Assembly: GCA_016704435.1 (NCBI GenBank)
Contig: JADJAB010000010.1
Span: 77,389-141,388, forward strand
DNA length: 64,000 bases
Direction of reading: 5' to 3'
Source of the DNA: Rhodobacter sp.
Lineage (GTDB): Bacteria; Pseudomonadota; Alphaproteobacteria; Rhodobacterales; Rhodobacteraceae
The position numbers and the translations under genes are program-made. Under the pieces are notes generated by a model. The model made no database searches, was not told the origin of the DNA, and saw nothing but the letters and a program-made list of their open reading frames with translations. Shown piece by piece: positions 30,496-40,494 of this stretch; position 1 is the stretch's first letter; the number at the start of each line of letters is the position of its first letter.

Positions 30496-31263
30496 CTACC
30501 TCGCCAGCAGATCGACGACGATGACCGAGACATTGTCCGGCGAGCCTTCTTCCAGCGCCCGGCGGATCAGTGCCTCGCAGGTCGCCTCGGCCGAACCGCC
30601 CAGCCCGGCGATGGCTTCGATCACCGACTCGTAGACGCAGCGCGGCAGGCCGTCCGAACACAGGATCAGGCGGTCGCCGGTCAGCAGCGGCACGGCGGCA
30701 TGGTCGACTTCGATCTCGTCGGCGGCGCCGACGGCGCGGGTGATGATATGGGCCTCGGGGTGGCCCTCGGCCGCGGCCTTGTCCAGCTGGCCGCGGTCGA
30801 CCATGTCCTGCACCACGGTGTGGTCATGCGTCACCATCCGCAGCCGCCGCCCGCGCAAGAGATAGGCCCGGCTGTCGCCGGCCCAGGCCACATGCGCGAT
30901 GCCCTGCGCGATGAACAGCGCCACGACGGTGGCCCCCATGGTCTGCGCGCCACGCTGCCTTGCGGCCTGACGGACGCGGGCATTCGCCGCCTCGATCGCG
31001 TCTTCCAGCGCTTCGGCGGGCGAGGCTTCGTCGGAAATCGCGGCCAGCGAATCGACCACGAGATCGGCGGCTATCGCGCCGCCCTCATGCCCGCCCATGC
31101 CGTCGGCGACCGCCCAGAGGATGCCCGAGGGATCGGCCAGGATCGCGTCCTCGTTGGCGGGACGGATGCAGCCGCGGTGGGTCAGCGCATGGCCCCGCGC
31201 AATTGGCAGGGCCCCGCGCCCCGGCCTTGGCACAACGGTTGTCGGCTGGTTCATCTTGCCCAC
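30496..31263 (-). CDS. PP2C-family Ser/Thr phosphatase (T6SS PppA-like)
   Basis: A 255-residue PP2C enzyme with the metal-binding motifs RPANEDA (36-40), VADGMGGHEGG (D54), GDSRAYLLR, ILCSDGL and GSPDNVSVIVV. In T6SS loci this phosphatase reverses phosphorylation of the FHA protein by the kinase and limits firing. It is the first gene of the minus-strand operon ending in vgrG; the kinase and FHA genes lie across the plus-strand block. An internal ATG at 31254 is also possible. The 136 bases to the divergent OmpA-like gene must hold its promoter. Confidence 0.9.
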   Translation of the reverse strand: MGKMNQPTTVVPRPGRGALPIARGHALTHRGCIRPANEDAILADPSGILWAVADGMGGHEGGAIAADLVVDSLAAISDEASPAEALEDAIEAANARVRQAARQRGAQTMGATVVALFIAQGIAHVAWAGDSRAYLLRGRRLRMVTHDHTVVQDMVDRGQLDKAAAEGHPEAHIITRAVGAADEIEVDHAAVPLLTGDRLILCSDGLPRCVYESVIEAIAGLGGSAEATCEALIRRALEEGSPDNVSVIVVDLLAR

Positions 31264-31399
31264 CTGTGGCGCGGACAGATGCGGACCATGGGGAAATCCT
31301 CACGCATTCGGAACTTTCCGGGAGAATGGGCGCGATTGAAAACACCTTGAACCTAGCATAGGATGGCGTTGCGTTTAACTGGAATTTTCGGGTGAAGAT

Positions 31400-32128
31400 A
31401 TGCATTACAAAGGCCTTCTTGCGGCCGCTTTCCTGCTGGCCGTTCCTGCCTCTGCCGTCAATGCCCAGGGCCTGACGGACGAGGAAATCCTGCAACGCTT
31501 TGAAATCCAGCGCGATGCCTATACGGCGGTGCGCACCGGCAAGGGCGCCACGCGCGGGCTGACCATCGTGACGGTTGAAGAGCTGGAGGCTGAGTCCCCG
31601 TCCGGCGGGGTCGAGGTGGCCGATACCGGTCCCGAGATGGACCCGGTGCCGGATGCCGACACGCCGCCGGTCGAGATCGCCGGCACCGACACCAGCCCGG
31701 ACACCGGCGACAGTTCCGCCGTCCTGACCGAGGTGGCCGATGCCGACGCCCCGCCGAAGGTCGACCCCACACAGGTCGGCATCCTGCCCGAAGAGCTGCA
31801 GGTCAACGTCCGCATCAGCTTTGACTACGACAGCGCCACCATCAAAGCCGATCAGTTGGCCGTGGTCGAGCAGATGTGCCGGGTGATGAAGGGCAGCGAC
31901 ATCAAGCTGTTCCGCATCATGGGCCATACCGATTCGGCGGGCACCGACGCCTATAACGAGAACCTGTCGCTCTTGCGCGCCGAAGAGGTGAAGCGGCGGC
32001 TGGTTTCCGATTGCGGCATCGACGCGACCCGGCTGGAGGCGATGGGTCTGGGCGAACGCTTCCTTGCCGATCCGGCCGACCCCAAGGCCGCCGAAAACCG
32101 CCGGGTGGAGTTCCAGGCGCTGAGCTGA
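31400..32128 (+). CDS. OmpA-family peptidoglycan-binding protein
   Basis: A 242-residue exported protein: signal peptide MHYKGLLAAAFLLAVPASAVNAQ, an acidic Pro/Asp-rich middle, and an OmpA C-terminal domain at about 125-240 (VRISFDYDSATIKADQLAVV, MGHTDSAGTDAYNENLSLLR, ENRRVEFQ). It should tether the outer membrane or an envelope complex to peptidoglycan. It is divergent from the T6SS phosphatase operon; a T6SS link is possible but not shown. A hairpin follows its stop. Confidence 0.85.
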   Translation: MHYKGLLAAAFLLAVPASAVNAQGLTDEEILQRFEIQRDAYTAVRTGKGATRGLTIVTVEELEAESPSGGVEVADTGPEMDPVPDADTPPVEIAGTDTSPDTGDSSAVLTEVADADAPPKVDPTQVGILPEELQVNVRISFDYDSATIKADQLAVVEQMCRVMKGSDIKLFRIMGHTDSAGTDAYNENLSLLRAEEVKRRLVSDCGIDATRLEAMGLGERFLADPADPKAAENRRVEFQALS

Positions 32129-32159
32129 CCGGCCCTGCGGCTGACGTAAAACTGATTGC

Positions 32160-32188
32160 GGGGCATTTGCGTTTTCCGGCAATGCCCC
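32160..32188 (+). terminator. Hairpin after the OmpA-like gene
   Basis: GGGGCATT at 32160-32167 pairs with AATGCCCC at 32181-32188 over a 13-base loop. Pairing may extend inward with TGC/GCA. Only a weak T-rich stretch follows. It lies 31 bases after the OmpA-like stop and 42 bases before msrB, so it probably separates the two units. Confidence 0.4.
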
Positions 32189-32229
32189 CATCTTTCCTGC
32201 AGGACCGGAATCACCAGGGGACTGCCGGA

Positions 32230-32679
32230 ATGACGAAATACGCAAAGACGCCCGAGGCGCTTTCCCGCCTGACGCCCGAACAATACCGGGTGACCCAGCA
32301 AAGCGGAACCGAACGCGCCTATACCGGCGAATACGACAAGCATTACGAGCCGGGCATCTATGTCGATGTCGTGTCGGGCGAGCCCTTGTTCGCCTCGGCC
32401 GACAAGTTCGACTCGCATTGCGGCTGGCCGGCCTTCACCAGGCCGATCGAGACGGCGCATGTCTCCGAACACCGCGACACCACGCATGGCATGCTGCGGG
32501 TCGAGGTTCGTTCCTCCCACGGCGACAGCCATCTGGGTCATGTGTTTCCCGATGGCCCGAGCGACCGCGGGGGCTTGCGCTACTGCATCAACTCGGCGTC
32601 GCTGCGCTTCGTGCCGAAGGACCGGATGGAAACCGAGGGATATGGTGCATATCTCGATCAGGTGGAGGATGTGAAATGA
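32230..32679 (+). CDS. msrB: Peptide methionine (R)-S-oxide reductase MsrB, zinc-free type
   Basis: MsrB reduces methionine-R-sulfoxide in proteins. The 149-residue protein has the family blocks HCGWPAFTRPI (Cys64), HLGHVFPDGP and RYCINSASLRF (catalytic Cys119). The two CxxC zinc pairs of many MsrBs are absent: the expected cysteine positions are D46, S49, S95 and G98. Cys64 may act as resolving residue. The ATG at 32230 is chosen from family length; an in-frame ATG at 32182 would add 16 residues within the hairpin. The stop overlaps the msrA start (ATGA). Confidence 0.92.
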   Translation: MTKYAKTPEALSRLTPEQYRVTQQSGTERAYTGEYDKHYEPGIYVDVVSGEPLFASADKFDSHCGWPAFTRPIETAHVSEHRDTTHGMLRVEVRSSHGDSHLGHVFPDGPSDRGGLRYCINSASLRFVPKDRMETEGYGAYLDQVEDVK

Positions 32680-33182
32680 CCGACCGCGCCGTTCTGGCCG
32701 GGGGCTGCTTCTGGGGGATGCAGGATCTGATCCGCAAGCTGCCTGGGGTGGAAAAGACCCGCGTCGGGTATACCGGGGGCGATGTGGCGAACGCCACCTA
32801 CCGCAACCATGGCAGCCACGCCGAAGGGATCGAGATCCTGTTCGACCCCGCAAGGATCAGTTACCGGCAGCTACTGGAGTACTTTTTCCAGATCCATGAT
32901 CCGACCACGCCGGATCGCCAGGGCAATGACCGGGGCGCCTCGTATCGTTCAGGCATCTACTACACCAGCGCGGACCAGAAAGAAGTGGCGCTGGCGACCA
33001 TTGCCGATGTCGACGCATCGGGCCTGTGGCCCGGCAATGTGGTGACCGAGGTGAAGCCTGCCGGCGATTTCTGGGAGGCAGAGGCCGAGCATCAGGATTA
33101 CCTGCAACGCCTGCCCGACGGCTATACCTGCCACTTCCCCCGCCCCGGCTGGGTGCTGCCGGCATCGCGGGCGGCGGAATAG
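32676..33182 (+). CDS. msrA: Peptide methionine (S)-S-oxide reductase MsrA
   Basis: A 168-residue MsrA with the catalytic motif GGCFWG (Cys11) and the family blocks RVGYTGGDVANATYRNHGSH, FFQIHDPTTPDRQGND and RSGIYY. It repairs methionine-S-sulfoxide, complementing MsrB. Its start codon overlaps the msrB stop, so both are made together as an oxidative-damage repair pair. No cysteine-rich resolving tail is present. Confidence 0.95.
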   Translation: MTDRAVLAGGCFWGMQDLIRKLPGVEKTRVGYTGGDVANATYRNHGSHAEGIEILFDPARISYRQLLEYFFQIHDPTTPDRQGNDRGASYRSGIYYTSADQKEVALATIADVDASGLWPGNVVTEVKPAGDFWEAEAEHQDYLQRLPDGYTCHFPRPGWVLPASRAAE

Positions 33183-33192
33183 GGACTCCAAG

Positions 33193-33223
33193 GCCGGCCG
33201 CCGAGCCAGATCGCGGCTGGCCG
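33193..33223 (+). terminator. msrA: Hairpin after msrA
   Basis: GGCCGGCCGC at 33193-33202 pairs with GCGGCTGGCC at 33214-33223 (10 pairs, one G-T) over an 11-base loop. It starts 11 bases after the msrA stop. No T run follows, so termination is likely but not typical. Confidence 0.4.
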
Positions 33224-33301
33224 ACATACCACAAGTTGGAAGAAAACCGACGCGGCACAAGCGTCGTGACCTTGGGCGCATCGCGCTGAAGTCTGGAAAA
33301 G

Positions 33302-33376
33302 TGGCAGCCCGTAGGGGAGTCGAACCCCTCTTCCCAGGTTGAAAACCTGGTGTCCTAACCGATAGACGAACGGGCC
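33302..33376 (-). tRNA. tRNA-Glu (anticodon UUC)
   Basis: On the minus strand a 75-base cloverleaf with encoded CCA is seen. The acceptor stem GGCCCGT pairs with ACGGGCT (first pair G-U). The anticodon stem CCAGG/CCTGG encloses TTTTCAA, giving anticodon TTC. The T arm is GAGGGG-TTCGACT-CCCC. It reads glutamate codons GAA and GAG. Confidence 0.95.
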
Positions 33377-33458
33377 ACGCTTTCGGTGGGCGGTGTCTAG
33401 TCGGGCCTGCTGCGATGCGCAAGAGGAAAAAGCCGGGTTCCGTGCGCGGCGTTGCCGG

Positions 33459-35201
<1,743 letters not shown>

Positions 35202-35285
35202 GCACGCAGGGGTGCCAGAGACGCCCTTCCGGCGCAAGAGGGCGCGGGGCCCGGTGCGACGGGCGCCGGCAAGCGGGCCCTTGGA

Positions 35286-36251
35286 CTATTTCAGCGGGCT
35301 GCGATAGCTCATCCGCCGTACCGATCCGGTCTTCGACCGCATCAGCAGCGTTTCGGTCGTCACCCAGCCCGGCTCGCGCTTGATCCCGGCCAGCAGCGAG
35401 CCGTTGGTGACGCCGGTGGCAGCAAAGATCACGTCGCCGCGCACCAGATCGTCGCGGGTATAGACGCGGTCGAAATTGGTGATGCCGGCCTTTTTCGCGC
35501 GGCCGCGCTCGTCATCGTTGCGAAACAGCAGCTTGCCGAAGAACTGCCCGCCCATGCATTTCAGCGCCGCCGCGGCCAGCACCCCTTCGGGCGCGCCGCC
35601 CGATCCCATGTACATGTCGATCCCCGTCACCTCGGGTTCGGCGCAATGCATCACGCCGGCCACGTCGCCATCGGTGATCAGCCGGATCGACGCGCCGGTG
35701 GAGCGCAGTTCCTGGATCATCTCTTCGTGGCGTGGGCGTTCCAGCACGCAGACGGTGATGTTCTCGGTCGACACGCCTTTGGCGGCGGCCAGCGCCGAGA
35801 CACGTTCGGAGGGACTCATCGACATGGTCACCACGCCGGTCTTGTAGCCGGGGCCGATGGCGAGCTTTTCCATGTATACGTCCGGCGCATGCAGCAGCGT
35901 GCCACGCGGCGCCATCGCGATAACGGTCAGCGCGTTCGGCATGTCCTTTGCCGTCAGCGTGGTGCCTTCCAGCGGGTCAAGCGCGATGTCCACTGCCGGG
36001 CCATGGCCGGTGCCGACCTCTTCGCCGATGAAAAGCATCGGGGCCTCGTCACGCTCACCCTCGCCGATCACGACGACGCCCTTGATCTCCAGGAGGTTCA
36101 ACTGGTCGCGCATGGCGTTGACGGCGGCCTGGTCGGCGGCCTTTTCATCGCCGCGCCCGACCAGCCGGGCAGAGGCCAGCGCCGCCGCCTCGGACACGCG
36201 GGCCAGGCCCAGGCTGAGGAGGCGGTCTTGAAAATCCTTGGCGTCCGACAT
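35286..36251 (-). CDS. glpX: Class II fructose-1,6-bisphosphatase GlpX
   Basis: A 321-residue GlpX enzyme, hydrolysing fructose-1,6-bisphosphate in gluconeogenesis (some members also act on sedoheptulose-1,7-bisphosphate). Motifs: VVIGEGERDEAPMLFIGE, DPLEGTTLTAKDMPNALTV, YMGSGGAPEGVLAAAALKCM, and TRDDLVRGDVIFAATGVT. The length and all blocks are normal. It lies between the secreted unknown and recJ, all on the minus strand. Confidence 0.95.
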   Translation of the reverse strand: MSDAKDFQDRLLSLGLARVSEAAALASARLVGRGDEKAADQAAVNAMRDQLNLLEIKGVVVIGEGERDEAPMLFIGEEVGTGHGPAVDIALDPLEGTTLTAKDMPNALTVIAMAPRGTLLHAPDVYMEKLAIGPGYKTGVVTMSMSPSERVSALAAAKGVSTENITVCVLERPRHEEMIQELRSTGASIRLITDGDVAGVMHCAEPEVTGIDMYMGSGGAPEGVLAAAALKCMGGQFFGKLLFRNDDERGRAKKAGITNFDRVYTRDDLVRGDVIFAATGVTNGSLLAGIKREPGWVTTETLLMRSKTGSVRRMSYRSPLK

Positions 36252-36329
36252 CTTCTTCCTGTCCTTGGTTGGTTGTGCCCGGTCTAGCGGGGCGGACGCG
36301 GCGCGGCAAGGATGGTGACGCTAACAGCC

Positions 36330-37467
36330 CTAAGGCAGGATGGAGAGTGCTGCATCGGCAAGGCAGGCGTCGATCTGGCGCGCCTGAACCATCGCGGGCG
36401 AGATCGCCGGATTCTCGCCCATCTGAAATCGCACCGATCTGAACAGTTCGGTCTGGCCGCGCCGGGTGGCAAAGAATGCGGCCGGAGAGATGAGGGAGGC
36501 GAAAGGCAGCTCTTGAACCGTTCGGTCCATCGGGTTTCCAAAGGCCGCGACAAAGGCAACCATGCAGGTCTCTGCCGTTTGCGGGCAGGCGGTGGCGCAA
36601 ACCGTTTCGACCGGCAGGAATTCCGGACGTGCCCTTCAGGGCGGCAACACTGGCAGCAGCCGTGTCGGCATCAAGGGGATCGTCGCGCAGCGAGATCGAC
36701 GCCAGAAGCAACGGCACGGCTTCGGCCATGCGGCGCTGGCCGTCCTCGGGCGCCACGCCCGCCGCGGTCAGGATGGCGGCGATGCGGGCAACCGCTTCGT
36801 CGGGCAGCGGGGAGGGGTCGGGGCGATCCATGTCGGCATAACCCGCCAGGGCCATCCATGCTGCCGGGTCATCGGCCTGCAGCCGCAAGATGACCAGCGC
36901 ATCCGCCTCCTGCGGCGGGACGGCGTCCGTGATTTCCTTCAAACGGTAGCGCATCAAGGCCGCCGTCAGCCAGGACGGCACTGGAGAATCGAACAGCCAG
37001 TCAGGCAGCGGGCCCAGCCCGCCGGTCTGGTTCAACCAGGTCGCCAGCACGGCGTTTCCCCGCGCGGTTTCCCCCGCCAGATAGAAGGCCCGCGCGCGGT
37101 CCAGCAGATCCGCAGGGTTGCTTGTGGCATCCTGCCACCAAAGGGCGGCCAGCGGGTCCAGAGCCATGGCCGCGAGATTGACCCGCTGGCCGTTGATCTT
37201 GAACAAGGCCGCCGGGCGTGTCTTGGCCGGGTCAAACCGGGCCCAACTCAGCGCGAAGGGCATGGCCAGGACCGCCGCGTGATTTCCCGCCTCGGCCGCC
37301 GCATGCAGGTCGGCCAGGGTGGGGAGGTCATGACCAAGCAAGAGCCGTTCGAACGGCTTTCGAAAGGCCGGGTCGTCCAGCCCGGGCAACGTCTCGGCAT
37401 GGCCGGGTGAGGACAGGAAAAGCGCCGCCACCAGCGGAAGGCCAAAGACGAGAGAAACGGACCGCAT
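36330..37467 (-). CDS. Secreted protein of unknown function (frameshifted)
   Basis: The protein starts with a signal peptide (MRSVSLVFGLPLVAALFLS, cleavage after GHA), so it should be periplasmic. The mature part is alpha-helical by appearance, with Ala/Leu-rich segments of about 35 residues (LADLHAAAEAGNHAAVLAM; AWMALAGYAD). The frame changes near 36632-36636: after LKG it resumes in the next frame with RPEFLPVETVCATACPQTA and ends ACLADAALSILP at 36330. Dropping one base joins it into 378 residues. I recognise no family. It lies between hom and glpX on the same strand. Confidence 0.65.
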
Positions 37468-37560
37468 GGGAGGAAAGCCTTCGTCAAGGAATTGCTGAAA
37501 TGCCAGTCAAGCCTGTGCCGGTGCCGAGGCCCTGTCAAGTCTGGCTGCGGACGCGGCGCC

Positions 37561-38850
37561 TCAGACTTCCTCGATGCGGATCGCCACCGGGTCGCCGACC
37601 AGCACGCCGGTGGCGGCAAAACGGGTCAGCGCATGGGCCACGTCATCGGGCGCGGCCTTGTGGGTGACGATCAGGACGGGGGCCTTGGCGCCTTCGTGGC
37701 CGTACTGGCGCATCTGGTCGATCGACACGCCGGCATCGCCCAGGCAGGTGGCGATCTTGGCCAGCGCGCCGGGTTTGTCCAGAAGCGTCATCCGCAGGTA
37801 ATAGGGCGCCGGGGTCGCGGCGCGGGCGGGCTGAGCCTCGACCAGGGCCGAGGCCGGAATGCCGAAGGTCGCGATGCGCAACCCGCGGGCAAGGTCGATC
37901 ACATCGCCCATCACGGCGCTGGCCGTCGGGCCCATGCCCGCGCCGGCGCCGCGCATCACGATCTGGCCGACGGAGTCGCCCTCCAGCACCACCATGTTGG
38001 TGCCGCCCTGCAACTGGCCCAAGGGGCTGGCGATCGGCACCAGGCAGGGCGTCATCCGCTGCTCCAGCCCGCGGCCGGTCATCTGCGCCACGCCCAAGAG
38101 CTTGATCCGGTAGCCCATGTCCTCGGCCAGGCGGATGTCGTCGATGGAAACGCTGCCGATGCCTTCCAGTTCGACCTGGTCGAACGACACGCGGGTGCCG
38201 AAGGCGATGGCGGCCAGAAGGCTGAGCTTGTGGCCGGCGTCGATGCCGCCGACGTCGAGGTTGGGGTCGGCCTCCAGATAGCCCAGTTGCCGGGCCTCTT
38301 CGAACACCTGGTCATAGGGCAGGCCGGCGCTTTGCATCCGGGTCAGGATGTAGTTGCAGGTGCCGTTCATCACCCCCATCACCCGCTTTATCCGGTTGCC
38401 GGCAAGGCCTTCGGTCAGCACCTTGATCACCGGGATGCCGCCGGCCACCGCCGCCTCGAAGCGGATCACCCGGCCCGCGGCTTCGGCAGCCTCGGCCAGG
38501 GCCTGGCCGTGATGGGCCAGAAGCGCCTTGTTGGCCGTCACCACATCCTTGCCGGCGGCAATTGCGGCTTCGGTCGAGGCCTTTGCGGGGCCATCGTGGC
38601 CGCCCATCACCTCGACGAAGACGTCGATGTCGTCGCGCCGCGCCAGGGCCACGGGATCGGCTTCCCAAGCATAGCCCGAAAGATCGGCGTCACGGTTCTT
38701 GCTGCGGTCACGCGCCGAGACGGCGGTGATCACCACCCGGCGGCCGGTGCGGGCGGCGATCAGGTCGGCCTCGGCCTGAACGATCTTCACCACGCCGATG
38801 CCGACCGTGCCCAGACCGGCAAGACCAAGGCGAAGGGGGGCAGCGGGCAT
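37561..38850 (-). CDS. hom: Homoserine dehydrogenase
   Basis: A 429-residue enzyme reducing aspartate semialdehyde to homoserine on the path to threonine and methionine. The NAD(P)-binding GLAGLGTVGIGVVKIV is at the N-terminus, the catalytic region includes GGIPVIKVLTEGLAGN and GTCNYILTRM, and a C-terminal ACT domain (MTLLDKPGALAKIATCLGDA) should give threonine feedback. The length fits the single-function, ACT-containing type. It leads the minus-strand group that runs on to glpX and recJ. Confidence 0.96.
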   Translation of the reverse strand: MPAAPLRLGLAGLGTVGIGVVKIVQAEADLIAARTGRRVVITAVSARDRSKNRDADLSGYAWEADPVALARRDDIDVFVEVMGGHDGPAKASTEAAIAAGKDVVTANKALLAHHGQALAEAAEAAGRVIRFEAAVAGGIPVIKVLTEGLAGNRIKRVMGVMNGTCNYILTRMQSAGLPYDQVFEEARQLGYLEADPNLDVGGIDAGHKLSLLAAIAFGTRVSFDQVELEGIGSVSIDDIRLAEDMGYRIKLLGVAQMTGRGLEQRMTPCLVPIASPLGQLQGGTNMVVLEGDSVGQIVMRGAGAGMGPTASAVMGDVIDLARGLRIATFGIPASALVEAQPARAATPAPYYLRMTLLDKPGALAKIATCLGDAGVSIDQMRQYGHEGAKAPVLIVTHKAAPDDVAHALTRFAATGVLVGDPVAIRIEEV

Positions 38851-38929
38851 GGCAGGGCCTTTCGGAGAACCGGGTGTCGGGCATGCTGTTAGCGGTTCAC
38901 GGCGCGGCGCGCAATGCGGGCGAGGTGGC

Positions 38930-39235
38930 TCAGGCGCGGCCCTGGCGGATCGCCTCGGCCAGCCGGGCGCGGGTGGCCGGGTCGTGGACGGCGCCGCGCA
39001 TCAGGCTGGCGCGGGCGCGCAGCCGGGCGGCGCGGGCGGCCAGCGCCTCGCCCCGCGCGGCGGCGGTGCCGGGGGCGGCGGCCTGCGCCAGCAGCTCATC
39101 CAGCGGCAACAGCGTGGGCGGGGTCGTGGCGGCGGTCGCGGCCGGAAAGGCACCGATCGCGGGAAACGGCGCGCAGCCGGACGACAGGGAAACCGAAACG
39201 GCGACCAGCGCGGACAGGAGTCGGTGGGGGCGCAT
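38930..39235 (-). CDS. Small lipoprotein, function unknown
   Basis: A 101-residue protein with signal sequence MRPHRLLSALVAVSVSLSSGC ending in a plausible lipobox (SSGC, Cys21). The mature part is Ala/Arg-rich and probably helical (GEALAARAARLRARASLMRG). No family is recognised. It follows the Tad-type genes on the same strand after 123 bases and may be an unrelated envelope lipoprotein. Confidence 0.6.
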   Translation of the reverse strand: MRPHRLLSALVAVSVSLSSGCAPFPAIGAFPAATAATTPPTLLPLDELLAQAAAPGTAAARGEALAARAARLRARASLMRGAVHDPATRARLAEAIRQGRA

Positions 39236-39358
39236 GATGGACGGAGATCCTGAGAAGCGTCCGCAGCAGTCTAGACGCGCGCGCCGCCGGGCGAAAGGCC
39301 CGGCGGCACGGCGGTATCACGGCAGGGGCCGGGCGTGGGGGCGACGCCCCCGCCAGTG

Positions 39359-39925
39359 TCACAATTCGTCCGGGCAGGGGTCCGACGTCAGGCAGACCCG
39401 GCGGTAATAGCGCGGCCGCGTGACGATGAAATTGTCGAACGAATGGTTCGGAATGCCCACCTCGAAGCCCGGATCATAGGCGACCTCGGTCTCAACGATC
39501 ACCACGCTGTCGTTGTCGGCCATCAAGGGAATCCGGTCCTTCAGGGCGACAAGGTCCGCGTCGTTCAGCTGCGGCATCTTGTTGCCGGGGCTGCGCGAGA
39601 ACAGCACGCGATGCTCGTCATCATCCTCGTCGAATTCGACCGAGGTGATCCGCAGCTTCACATTCGAGGATTCATTCGTCAGGTATTCGGCGATGGTCTG
39701 CATGCCGTCGATGAAGACGGTGTCGATCTCGCTCTGACGCGAGATCACGTCGGACACCGAATAGGCCGCCTTCTGCGCCTGGTTGATGGTGCGGAAGGCG
39801 TCCCAATAGATGAAAAGCGCCATGAAGGTCCAGACCAGCAGCGGCAGCATGATCAGGAACTCGGTCATCACGAGACCGTCTTCCTGATCGCGGAAACGGC
39901 GGGCCTGGCGGGTAAGGGCGGACAT
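39359..39925 (-). CDS. TadE/TadF-like pilus-assembly protein
   Basis: A 188-residue protein with one N-terminal membrane helix preceded by a short basic stretch (RRFRDQEDGLVMTEFLIML), the layout of Tad minor pseudopilins. The remainder is acidic and should be extracytoplasmic, with two Cys near the C-terminus (VCLTSDPCPDEL). It is third in the minus-strand run VWA protein, TadE-like, TadE-like. Its part in Flp pilus assembly is by family resemblance. Confidence 0.8.
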   Translation of the reverse strand: MSALTRQARRFRDQEDGLVMTEFLIMLPLLVWTFMALFIYWDAFRTINQAQKAAYSVSDVISRQSEIDTVFIDGMQTIAEYLTNESSNVKLRITSVEFDEDDDEHRVLFSRSPGNKMPQLNDADLVALKDRIPLMADNDSVVIVETEVAYDPGFEVGIPNHSFDNFIVTRPRYYRRVCLTSDPCPDEL

Positions 39926-39942
39926 GCGCTTTCTCCTGACGC

Positions 39943-40494
39943 TCAGTCGGGTTCGTTGACGAAGATCGAGGCCGCGACCATCTGGTAGCCGCCCTGCGCA
40001 TCTGCCCGCAACTGCAGGCCGATGCCGGTCGAAGGGAAGATCGGGTCCTGGATGGCGCAGATGCGCACGATCACCAGTTCGTTCGAGGAGCCGGTATCAT
40101 AGTCGATGTCCGGCTCGCCGGTTTCGCCCCGGTCGATGCAGGTTGCCGGATCCGTCATCATGTCGAAGGTCAGCATCGACATCGGGCGCATCTCGACCAT
40201 CAGGATGCTTTCGCAATCCTTCAGCATCGGGGTGGCGTGGCAGATCAGCGTCCGCAACTCGTCATGGTCGGGCTTGCCCAGCTTGCCCAGTCGCAGATCG
40301 CGCATCACCATGTCGAGCCCGCGTTCCATCATCACATGCTTGGCCATGTAGAACCCGGCTTCGACCGAGGCCATGAAGATGGTGACCACCACCGGCACGA
40401 AGATCACGAACTCGATCGAGGCGGTTCCGTCTTCGCGCCGGAAGGCACGGGCCAGCCTGGAGCGGGCCAGTCTGGAAAGGACGCGGCGCATCAT
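39943..40494 (-). CDS. TadE-like pilus-assembly protein
   Basis: A 183-residue protein with the TadE pattern: a basic start, REDGTASIEFVIFVPVVVT leading into the membrane helix, then an extracytoplasmic domain with four Cys (LICHATPMLKDC, TCIDRG, VRICAIQD). The ATG at 40494 overlaps the stop of the VWA gene (ATGA), and the next gene follows after 17 bases, so the three are one operon. Confidence 0.82.
   Translation of the reverse strand: MMRRVLSRLARSRLARAFRREDGTASIEFVIFVPVVVTIFMASVEAGFYMAKHVMMERGLDMVMRDLRLGKLGKPDHDELRTLICHATPMLKDCESILMVEMRPMSMLTFDMMTDPATCIDRGETGEPDIDYDTGSSNELVIVRICAIQDPIFPSTGIGLQLRADAQGGYQMVAASIFVNEPD

Noticed and set aside
37468..38929. Threonine attenuator upstream of hom
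   Set aside because: No Thr-rich leader peptide or terminator hairpin is visible; ACT-domain feedback is the more likely control.
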